Origin: Sphingopyxis sp.
GTDB taxonomy: Bacteria; Pseudomonadota; Alphaproteobacteria; Sphingomonadales; Sphingomonadaceae
Assembly (NCBI GenBank): GCA_012035435.1
Contig: JAAUPH010000196.1
Coordinates: 1 to 5,342, forward strand
DNA: 5,342 bases
Direction: 5' to 3'
In this document: one piece after another, positions 1 to 5,331 of the stretch
Layout: each line of letters begins with the position of its first letter
How positions within the stretch are numbered: the stretch's first letter is position 1
The notes under the pieces: generated by a model
What the model was told of the DNA's origin: nothing
Database searches by the model: none
Seen by the model: only the letters and a program-made list of their open reading frames with translations
Translations under genes and position numbers: made by a program

Positions 1-606
1 GCGGGGGCTGCGACGGAGGCAGCGCCGCCGCGCGCGATCCGGTCCACTGCCTGCTGTGCGCCCATCACGTCGGCAACGGGACCGATGATGAAGTCTTCGG
101 TCTGCCTGTCGCCGTCACTGTCGCGGCCGATCTTGACCGCCAGTTGGAGTGTCCCTGTCCCGTCACGCTGTTCGCGGCGCTTGGCAAGGCCGATGCGGTC
201 AGCCGGGACCGTGTCGGTCTCGAGCACGCGGCCCATGCCCAGCTTCAACACCCGCTTGCTTGTGACGACATACAGCACCCGGCCCCTCTGCAGAACAGGG
301 CAACGGGCGCGAGAGCATCCACAAGCCGACGGCAATGAAGGGCAGGCCGAACAGCGGAAAGGCCCAGCCGATCAGGCCGGGGCCATCTTCGCCCGAGCCG
401 GCGATCGCCATTGCAGCGATGCCTGTCCAAGCGATCGAAAACGCTGTCCACGGCACCGCGAAGACATAGATCATGAAGTCCCGCGGATCGATCTGCCCAA
501 GATGCCATCCGTGCCACAACACGTCCTCGTCCGGGCCGAGCTCGCGTTCAAGAGCGCCGCGAAGCTGCGCCATTCTTGCGGTGTCGGGTTGCGCTGCATC
601 CACCAT
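1..606 (-). pseudogene. Membrane protein with two N-terminal helices and a bacterial PH-like domain; frameshifted as written, C-terminus off the left edge
   Basis: The reading begins at the ATG whose first base is 606, behind a purine-rich AAGGCGGGG stretch and 26 bases after the hspQ stop, so the two genes are probably co-transcribed. A start at codon 12 (Met, 573) is an alternative. Residues 1-43 are soluble and include DEDVLWHGWHLGQ. Two hydrophobic segments follow at about 44-68 and 76-98. The frame is then lost between 285 and 304, by a net +1 or -2 bases. The conserved reading resumes with LQRGRVLYVVTSKRVLKLG and continues without a stop to base 1. The 'YVVTSKRVLKL' strand resembles the start of bacterial PH (bPH_2/DUF304, YdbS-like) domains. 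Inserting one G and one C would give the smooth join RPVALFLQRGRVLY. Molecular role is unknown; it is likely an inner-membrane protein. The family call is moderate and the frameshift clear. Confidence 0.6.
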
Positions 607-632
607 GACCCCGCCTTAGCAGGACAAGGTTG

Positions 633-1014
633 TCAATGTGTGAGCGACGCCCGCATCCGGTAACGCCCGTCCTTGAAGCTGTCGAACAGCTGGCGCACCG
701 TGGGGTGATCGATCGGCCCACCATCGGGATCAGCGATCAGGTTGCCCCTGGCTGACGTAGGCCACATAGGACGAATCGTCGTTTTCAGCGAGCAGGTGAT
801 AGAACGGCTGGTCGCGCCGGGGGCGGATGTCCTCGGGGATCGATTGGTACCACTCTTCCGAATTGGCGAAGACCGGGTCGATGTCAAACACCACCCCGCG
901 AAAGGCAAACAGGCGGTGGCGGACCACATCGCCGATGCCAAAGCGAGCACGGATCTGGCGCGGCGCGATGATAGTGCGTCCGGCTTGGCTCGAGAAGAAC
1001 TCTGCACGTTCCAT
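633..1014 (-). pseudogene. hspQ: HspQ / YccV-like hemimethylated-DNA-binding heat-shock protein, with a +1 frameshift as written
   Basis: The N-terminal part reads ARFGIGDVVRHRLFAFRGVV, then the family block SIPEDIRPRRDQPFYHLLAE and YVAYVSQ, all strongly characteristic of HspQ. In the written frame it then runs into a stop. Dropping one G from the G4 run (C4 at 745-748 on the plus strand) restores YVAYVSQGNLIADPDGGPID and the C-terminus DGRYRMRASLTH, ending with TGA at 633-635. The corrected product is 126 aa, close to the family size (about 105 aa in E. coli plus a short N-terminal extension). In E. coli HspQ is a small cytosolic protein linked to heat shock, Lon-mediated proteolysis and hemimethylated oriC binding. 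The start at 1014 (MERAEFF) is chosen over an in-frame upstream ATG at 1116 because the family domain begins soon after it; the ribosome site is weak. A single indel in a homopolymer of a core-type gene suggests sequencing error as readily as true inactivation. Confidence 0.85.
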
Positions 1015-1109
1015 TCCCGGCAATATGGACCTTCGCACGCGCAAAACAAGCGCGCTGGCGGGGGTTGTGCCAGATATGCCCGAATTTTGTGGGTGCGCAG
1101 GTCTTGGCA

Positions 1110-1127
1110 AGCCCAACGCCTTGGGCT
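1110..1127. other. Hairpin in the hspQ / tRNA-Ser intergenic region
   Basis: AGCCCAA and TTGGGCT form a perfect 7-bp stem around a CGCC loop. No T-run follows on either strand, so it is not a typical rho-independent terminator. It lies between the divergent hspQ and tRNA-Ser genes and could be regulatory or incidental. No convincing promoter was found in the rest of 1015-1195. Confidence 0.35.
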
Positions 1128-1195
1128 AACGGGCGCGCTTCCTGTTCCCGGCCGCCCTTCGACCAGGCGGCGCAGACCGGCACAACAGGCCTCGC

Positions 1196-1285
1196 GGAGA
1201 GGTGGCAGAGTGGTCGAATGCGCCGCACTCGAAATGCGGTTTACCGGCAACGGTAACGTGGGTTCGAATCCCACCCTCTCCGCCA
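1196..1285 (+). tRNA. tRNA-Ser (anticodon CGA)
   Basis: A full class II cloverleaf is present. The acceptor stem is GGAGAGG (1196-1202) with CCTCTCC (1275-1281), discriminator G1282 and an encoded CCA at 1283-1285. The anticodon stem is CCGCA/TGCGG (1223-1227, 1235-1239) around a seven-base loop with CGA at 1230-1232, reading UCG serine codons. The long variable arm TACCG-GCAA-CGGTA (1242-1255) is diagnostic of serine tRNA. The T arm is GTGGG-TTCGAAT-CCCAC (1258-1274). The gene is intact although an integrase gene lies directly downstream, as expected when an element integrates at a tRNA 3' end and rebuilds it. Confidence 0.98.
1258..1285 (+). other. Candidate attachment site (tRNA-Ser 3' end)
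   Basis: The T arm to CCA segment of tRNA-Ser is the usual core used by tyrosine recombinases that integrate at tRNA genes, and a recombinase gene starts 113 bases downstream. No second copy of this segment was seen elsewhere in the window, so the partner site, if the element is still bounded, lies beyond the right edge. The crossover core cannot be fixed from one copy. Confidence 0.5.
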
Positions 1286-1349
1286 TATTTCCCTTAAGCC
1301 GATGATTTCGCAAAAAAGCACTGTTTCCCGAGGGTTGCTTAGCGACTTA

Positions 1350-1369
1350 TGCTACAATTCGTGCTACAA
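1350..1369 (+). repeat. Direct repeat TGCTACAA x2 upstream of the integrase
   Basis: TGCTACAA occurs at 1350-1357 and again at 1362-1369, a 12-base period, giving near-identical TGCTACAATT and TGCTACAAAT. It sits between the candidate attachment site and the integrase start, where arm-type recombinase sites or integrase regulator sites would be expected. The function is inferred from position only. Confidence 0.4.
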
Positions 1370-1398
1370 ATGGCCCCTCTCAACAGGAGCATTTTTTG

Positions 1399-3007
1399 GT
1401 GGCGATGAAGCGTGTCCGAGGGTGCAGCCATCTCTACCTCAGAGGGCAATCTTATATCTATCGCCGCGCTGTCCCCTCTGATGTCAGGGCAGCATTTGGT
1501 GGCCGGAGAGAAGTGCAAAATCGTTGGGCACGACCTCGCTTGCCGAAGCGCGCCACCTCATGAATGATCAGCAGCGCCTCTTCGAGCAGACATTGTCCAA
1601 TGCGCGCGGTGTGATCTCGCCAATCGAGAAAATTCACCGCCAAGTTGCACTTCCATCGGTGCAGGATATGGAGATAGCTGTCAGGCACTGGCTTGCTGGC
1701 CGAATTGAGCGTGAACGTAACGCCATCGCCGTAAAGACTGTCGACGATGAGGATGTCTACCTCGCCGATGTGCGATTGCAACAGTTGCAGTGGGACAGTG
1801 CCGCAGAGCGAGGCCCCATTAACCCGCACATCTCAACACAGTGGATTGCCGAAGGTTTAGCCGAAGAGCGCGGATGGGATTTGAAGCCGAACACTTCAGC
1901 ATATCGTTCGCTGCTGCGGCTAATCAGTCGCGCGCAGTTTGAAGCAGCCGAGCGCATTCGCCAAGAATTGGAAGGCGAGACTGTTCGGGCGCTTGATCAG
2001 CGCTTCTCACCCGAGCATTACCTGTCAGACGCAAGCCGCCCGGTGGCTGGCACACCGAAGGATGCGTCCTTGAAGGGCTTGCTAGGCGGCTTCATGGCTG
2101 AGCGTAAACCAGCATCAGCCACGGTGAAGTCTTATACCCGCCAGTTCAACGCGTTCTGCGACTTTATCGGTCATGACAGCGCTGCGGCCATTTCTCCGGA
2201 AGACATAATCCGATGGAAGGAAGAGTTGCAGCAGCGGAAATCACCAAGGGGTGATCCGCTATCGGCAAAAACAATCGGCGACACATATCTTGCCGTTCTC
2301 AAGGCCGTTTTCTCGTGGGGTGTCGAGAACCACAAGCTGACCTCGAACCCTGCCGAAAAGGTGAGAATGAGGGCGGGACGCATGGCCAAACTGAGAGAGA
2401 AGGGGTTGACTGACGAAGAGGCTCTCAAGATTTTGAAGGCTACCTTGGGCGACCCTTCTGGCCGTCTTTCGCCAGAGCGTGCTGATGCAAAACGGTGGGT
2501 CCCGGTGGCTATGTGCAGTTCACCGGTGCGCGTGTGAATGAAATGACGCAGTTGCGCGCTGAGGATGTCTTTCAGATCGAAGGCATCTGGGCAGTCCGCA
2601 TTACGCCAGAAGCCGGATCGGTGAAGAGTTATGAGGCCCGAGAGGTCGCACTTCACCCACAGGTGATCGACCAAGGCTTTTTGAAGTTCATTGAGGGCAA
2701 GGCAGGGCCTCTATTTTATAACCCTAAGCGCCATCGTGGCGGCTCTGCCGGAAACCCGCAGACCAAGAAAGTCGGGGAATTTTTGGCGCGCTGGGTGCGC
2801 GATCTAGGAGTTGATGATCCGAACGTTCAGCCGAACCACGGTTGGCGACATCGTTTTGCTACCTTGGCGCGACGCCATGGCATCGCCGAAGAAATAAGAT
2901 ACGCTATTCTTGGCCATGTCAGGGCCGATGAGGGTTTTCAATACGGCGAGAAATCTATCGTCGCTTGCGCGCGCGAGATCGCTAAGCTGCCTCGCTATGA
3001 ATTGTAA
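1399..3007 (+). pseudogene. Tyrosine recombinase (phage/island integrase), two -1 frameshifts as written
   Basis: This would be the site-specific recombinase that inserts and excises the island at tRNA-Ser. The GTG at 1399 is preferred because AGGAG (1385-1389) sits nine bases upstream; ATG 1405 is an alternative. The N-terminus (VRGCSHLYLRGQSYIYRRAVPSDVRAAFGG) is a small domain typical of this integrase group. The frame breaks at the A4 run 1517-1520; one more A restores EVQKSLGTTSLAEARHLMND. A SAM-like core-binding region follows (LLGGFMAERKPASATVKSYT...). The frame breaks again near 2519; one more T gives VPVAMCSFTGARVNEMTQLR. With both repairs the product is 536 aa. Catalytic residues are visible: Arg in FTGARVNE, Lys in GSVKSYEAREV, HxxR in NHGWRHRFAT, His in LGH and the nucleophile Tyr in QYGEKS. 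The end LPRYEL is typical of the family. The protein is inactive as written, but all catalytic residues remain, so the breaks are recent or artefactual. Confidence 0.88.
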
Positions 3008-3104
3008 TGGCGGAACAAACCCCCGGCGGCTTACCAAAAAGAATGGCCATTAGGCTATTGCGTCCGGCGACTGCTCCAAGAGATTGCCATTTTTCACGCG
3101 CTCC

Positions 3105-3257
3105 TCATTCCGCTGCTTCGTGCACCGGGTGTATGTTTAGGAGGTGGGCGGTCTCTTCGATCAACCTCGTCCGTCGTCGTCCGGCGTTGTCATCGGGTAG
3201 GTCAGGAACGAAATCCCGAGGGTTCTGAGACGTGAGACGTCCAGTCCAGTTGTTCAT
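3105..3257 (-). pseudogene. Possible C-terminal remnant of an unrecognised minus-strand gene
   Basis: A 50-codon minus-strand reading runs from an ATG at 3257 to TGA at 3105-3107. Its last 40 or so residues (RDFVPDLPDDNAGRRRTRL, then IEETAHLLNIHPVHEAAE) look protein-like: an acidic linker followed by a basic amphipathic helix. I do not recognise the family. The first dozen residues come from the antisense of the resolvase-leader repeat, whose left edge is at about 3217, so the reading crosses a DNA junction. The simplest view is that the repeat joined the 3' end of an older gene and removed its start. It is convergent with the integrase, and the gap 3008-3104 holds only a short palindrome (AATGGCCATT, 3042-3051) and no clear terminator. 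Chance open reading is possible. Confidence 0.27.
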
Positions 3258-3398
3258 TACAATCAGCTACTTGCGTTCCTGCGGTATGGGTGAGGCTTGA
3301 TGCCCCTGCCATTCCTGCGCCCCATTTGTGCGAACGAGCCAAGCTGGCTGAAGAAGGAGGGCTCAAATGGCCGAAAACGGCTCCATGAGTGGATACAC
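3217..3398 (+). repeat. Imperfect direct repeat, copy 1: serine-resolvase leader plus first codons
   Basis: By hand alignment this segment matches 5151-5331 at about 141 of 182 positions (77%) with one single-base gap. Best conserved are the start CGAGGG..CTGAGACG with the tandem GAGACGY-GAGACGT, the block GAGGCTTGATGCCC, and the stretch from GAAGGAGGGCTC through the resolvase start ATGGCCGAAAACG. Similarity stops sharply on both sides: at about 3217 and after GGATACAC at 3398. The divergence is too high for a recent duplication, so the copies look like parts of two related elements. Confidence 0.85.
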
Positions 3399-3495
3399 AG
3401 GGGGGGAAAGCGGCGTGAGAACACCCAGTGCGGATTTTGATCCCGACTTTCTCACATTAGCGAACTCGTTATATCAAAAAACCCCGTCAAACTGA
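3367..3495 (+). pseudogene. Serine resolvase, 5' fragment cut off before the catalytic serine
   Basis: ATG 3367 has a strong ribosome site (AAGGAGGG, five bases upstream), the same as the resolvase start at 5300. The product opens MAENGSMSGYT, matching MAENVSMIGYT of copy 2. After codon 11 the homology ends at a run of seven G (3400-3406) and unrelated sequence is read to TGA at 3493-3495, giving 42 aa. The RVS motif containing the nucleophilic serine is missing, so the product cannot be a recombinase. The tail may be a chance reading, but the start signals remain and could drive transcription toward the Fic gene. Confidence 0.7.
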
Positions 3496-3545
3496 CATAG
3501 TGCTTGCGCTGTGGCGCGATCCTGACATAAGCGAATTCATATCGC
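3451..3545 (+). promoter_or_regulatory. Candidate promoter and operator sites of the Fic gene
   Basis: Three related words lie here: CTCACATTAGCG (3451-3462), CTGACATAGTGC (3492-3503) and CTGACATAAGCG (3522-3533). Two carry imperfect dyads: TAGCGAACTCGTTA (3458-3471, 10 of 14 symmetric positions) and GCGA-N7-TCGC (3531-3545). A possible promoter is TTGCGC (3504-3509), 16 bases, CATAAG (3526-3531), so the second dyad would cover the transcription start. The pattern suits binding by a dimeric regulator, perhaps the winged-helix end of the Fic protein itself. The dyads are seen; the regulator is inferred. Confidence 0.4.
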
Positions 3546-3569
3546 AAAATCAGGGGCAGTTTCTGAACT

Positions 3570-4706
3570 ATGAATCTGGCGGACTATCGTGCGGGCGAAC
3601 CTGAGGAGCGGTATGAATATCGCGCGTTTCTGCCGCAGCCGATCCATCACCCCTGGGTCATTGCCGATCCCGAACTGCTGCAACTGCTTGGGCAGGCAGA
3701 CCGTGCGCTGGGTGAACTCAACGCTTTCTCGCAGCTTATCCCCGATATTGCCTTCTTCATCCGGATGCATGTCGCCAAGGAAGCGACACAATCAAGCCGC
3801 ATTGAGGGCACGCAGACGAATATCGAAGATGCGTTCAAAAGTGCCGACGATCTCAACCCCGAAGAGCGCGACGATTGGGGCGAGGTGCAAAACTACATTC
3901 AGGCGATCAATCATTCGATCAATCGCCTGCCCGAACTGCCGCTCTGCAATCGGCTGCTGCGTGAAACACACGCCATCCTGATGCAGGGGGTGAGAGGCGA
4001 ACAAAAGATGCCCGGGGAGTTCCGGGTGAGCCAGAACTGGATCGGGGTCAGTCTCAAAAACGCGGTCTTTGTGCCTCCGCATCACGACCATGTGCCCGAT
4101 CTGATGAGCGATATGGAGAAGTTCCTCCAGGACAGCACGATTGTGGTGCCGCCGCTTATCAAGATTGCCATCGCCCACTACCAGTTCGAAACGATCCACC
4201 CGTTTCTTGATGGCAATGGTCGCCTGGGGCGGCTGATGATCTCGCTCTACCTTGCGAGTGAGGGATTGCTTCACCAGCCTGCGCTTTACCTGTCTGACTA
4301 TTTCGAGCGCAACAAGACCGCCTACGTCGATCATCTGATGGCGGTGCGGCAGGGCAACCATATGCGCGAATGGCTCATTTTCTTTCTCTTCGGGGTTGAG
4401 GAAACGGCGCGGGCTTCGGCCGGGGTGTTTCGAGCTATCCTGGCCTTGAAGGAGCGGATCGAGCGCGAGGTCTTGCCGCGGTTCAGCGCGCGCCGTCAGG
4501 ACAACGCTCATGCTATCATGCGCAATCTGTATGCGCGCCCGATCCTCGATGTGAAGTCGGTCACAGCCATTACGGGAAGCTCGACAAACACGGCGGCGGC
4601 GCTGATCAACGATCTCGTCAGCTACGGGGTTCTGGTTGAACTGACTGGCCAACGGCGCAACCGCCTGTTTGCGTTTGACGAATATATTTCATTGTTCAGA
4701 AGGTAG
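3570..4706 (+). CDS. fic: Fic-domain protein (class II, self-inhibited AMP-transferase) with C-terminal winged helix
   Basis: Fic enzymes transfer AMP, or another nucleotide moiety, from a nucleotide to a hydroxyl side chain of a target protein in the cytosol. The 378-aa length is close to SoFic of Shewanella. Residues 1-110 are the Fic N-terminal domain with the inhibitory motif (S/T)xxxE(G/N) as SSRIEG (75-80), which marks a class II enzyme: Glu79 would block productive ATP binding. The flap region is near 156-172. The catalytic motif HPFLDGNGRLGR (210-221) matches HxFx(D/E)GNGRxxR completely, with His210 as base. Residues about 310-378 look like a winged helix (DVKSVTAITGSSTNTAAALI). ATG 3570 is the first start after an in-frame TGA two codons upstream; the ribosome site (AGGGG, 13 bases upstream) is weak. 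The next gene starts two bases after the stop, indicating one operon. No damage is seen. The target is unknown. Confidence 0.95.
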   Translation: MNLADYRAGEPEERYEYRAFLPQPIHHPWVIADPELLQLLGQADRALGELNAFSQLIPDIAFFIRMHVAKEATQSSRIEGTQTNIEDAFKSADDLNPEERDDWGEVQNYIQAINHSINRLPELPLCNRLLRETHAILMQGVRGEQKMPGEFRVSQNWIGVSLKNAVFVPPHHDHVPDLMSDMEKFLQDSTIVVPPLIKIAIAHYQFETIHPFLDGNGRLGRLMISLYLASEGLLHQPALYLSDYFERNKTAYVDHLMAVRQGNHMREWLIFFLFGVEETARASAGVFRAILALKERIEREVLPRFSARRQDNAHAIMRNLYARPILDVKSVTAITGSSTNTAAALINDLVSYGVLVELTGQRRNRLFAFDEYISLFRR

Positions 4707-4708
4707 CG

Positions 4709-4894
4709 ATGACCTCTGCTCGCCCCGTCCCCGCCGTATCGTTCCAGACCGCCCGCAGCGGCGCTTCGACCAATGCCAATGAACTTGGCATGCGACCCAT
4801 GCAGGAGCGCGCCTATAACAAGCGCGGCGAGCAATGCCTGCTTATCAAGTCGCCCCCGGCCTCGGTCAAGGATCTGCGCCTTCAGCCCGGATGA
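4709..4894 (+). pseudogene. DEAD/DEAH-type helicase, N-terminal fragment truncated inside Walker A
   Basis: The start follows the Fic stop by two bases, with AGAAGG at 4698-4703 as ribosome site, so the two genes were translated as a pair. Residues 1-52 look like the beginning of a superfamily 2 helicase that in alphaproteobacteria I recall next to Fic-like genes: a Q-motif-like GMRPMQERAY (27-36), then LLIKSPPAS (44-52) leading into the Walker A loop, expected to read SPPASGKS. Here Gly is replaced by Val53 and the frame runs VKDLRLQPG to a stop. Coding similarity ends at about 4865. The product cannot bind ATP and is only 61 aa against several hundred for the family. This is therefore the 5' piece of a gene cut by a rearrangement; the remainder is not in the window. 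The family assignment is from memory of the motif context. Confidence 0.7.
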
Positions 4895-4905
4895 GAGTCG
4901 GTCTG

Positions 4906-4935
4906 TGTCCGAAATCTGTACCCAAATTTCAGACA
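4906..4935. other. Resolvase binding-site-like palindrome (candidate res subsite I)
   Basis: Two 13-base arms, TGTCCGAAATCTG (4906-4918) and the complement of CAAATTTCAGACA (4923-4935), agree at 11 of 13 positions around TACC. The arms resemble the Tn3/gamma-delta resolvase half-site consensus TGTCYGATAAT. A serine resolvase gene starts about 365 bases downstream in the same orientation. It begins about 40 bases after the point where the helicase gene is broken. The palindrome is certain; its use by this resolvase is inferred. Confidence 0.5.
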
Positions 4936-5020
4936 ATGCAGAGGCGTTGTACATCGCGGGAAAAGCAGATGGGGGCGTGCCCACCGTCTCTTTGGGCAGA
5001 CGCTAACATGAGACCGGCAA

Positions 5021-5052
5021 CGTGTTAAAGGATCAATGATTATTCTAACACG
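5021..5052. other. Inverted repeat CGTGTTA...TAACACG (possible second recombinase subsite)
   Basis: Perfect 7-bp arms (5021-5027 and 5046-5052) enclose 18 AT-rich bases, a 32-bp total that is near the size of a resolvase subsite II. No T-run follows that would make a classic terminator. A further short palindrome, TGGCACTGCAATGCCA (5065-5080, 14 of 16 symmetric), lies just beyond. The 405 bases between the helicase fragment and the resolvase hold these dyads, a promoter and the repeat, and no convincing gene. Confidence 0.35.
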
Positions 5053-5107
5053 ATGAAGCCAACGTGGCACTGCAATGCCAATCGCCCCCACGCGAAATCA
5101 GGCGCCG

Positions 5108-5136
5108 CTGCCAGCGCGACGTATGCGCGCTATAAT
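5108..5136 (+). promoter_or_regulatory. Candidate resolvase promoter
   Basis: CTGCCA (5108-5113), 17 bases, TATAAT (5131-5136): a perfect -10 with a four-of-six -35 at optimal spacing. Transcription would begin near 5143, a few bases before the repeat shared with copy 1, leaving a leader of roughly 155 bases before the resolvase ATG. Copy 1 has no equivalent hexamers because similarity does not reach this far upstream. Confidence 0.5.
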
Positions 5137-5150
5137 GGTGCTCCCAACAG

Positions 5151-5331
5151 CGAGGGCCTGAGACGCGAGACGTCCTATCCAGTTTTCCCATCCAATCAGT
5201 CACTTGTGCCGCTTCTGCATTGGCGAGGCTTGATGCCCGGCACATTCCTGCGGTCCATTGGCACCAGAGAGCCAGACTGGCTCAGGAAGGAGGGCTCAAA
5301 TGGCCGAAAACGTTTCCATGATCGGATACAC
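5151..5331 (+). repeat. Imperfect direct repeat, copy 2: resolvase leader and start
   Basis: This is the partner of 3217-3398 (about 77% identical by hand count). It keeps the tandem GAGACGC-GAGACGT, the GAGGCTTGATGCCC block and the ribosome site plus start codons. Unlike copy 1 it continues into the resolvase coding sequence, so it is the functional-looking version. The distance from the inner ATG of GCTTGATGCCC to the resolvase ATG is 67 bases in both copies. Confidence 0.85.

Noticed and set aside
85..663. 192-codon plus-strand open reading across the left end
   Set aside because: It is antisense to the bPH-like membrane gene, its product is low-complexity and rich in Arg/Ser/Pro, and the minus strand gives recognisable protein in two linked frames.
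742..1305. 187-codon plus-strand reading across hspQ and the tRNA
   Set aside because: It is antisense to hspQ and runs through the tRNA-Ser gene; no family features are visible.
3007..3228. 73-codon plus-strand reading overlapping the integrase stop
   Set aside because: The sequence is Arg/Ser-rich without recognisable features and lies opposite the more protein-like minus-strand remnant; there is no good ribosome site.
3399..3462. Possible Tn3-type terminal inverted repeat starting at the G7 run
   Set aside because: It starts with GGGG, but the inner end lacks the usual ACGNTAAG-like motif and no inverted partner was found in the window.
3792..4652. 286-codon minus-strand reading opposite the Fic gene
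   Set aside because: It is a mirror of GC-rich codon use in the Fic gene, which has complete catalytic and inhibitory motifs on the plus strand.
5045..5245. 66-codon minus-strand reading upstream of the resolvase
   Set aside because: It is antisense to the leader repeat and promoter; the matching frame in copy 1 is interrupted by a stop, so coding is not conserved.
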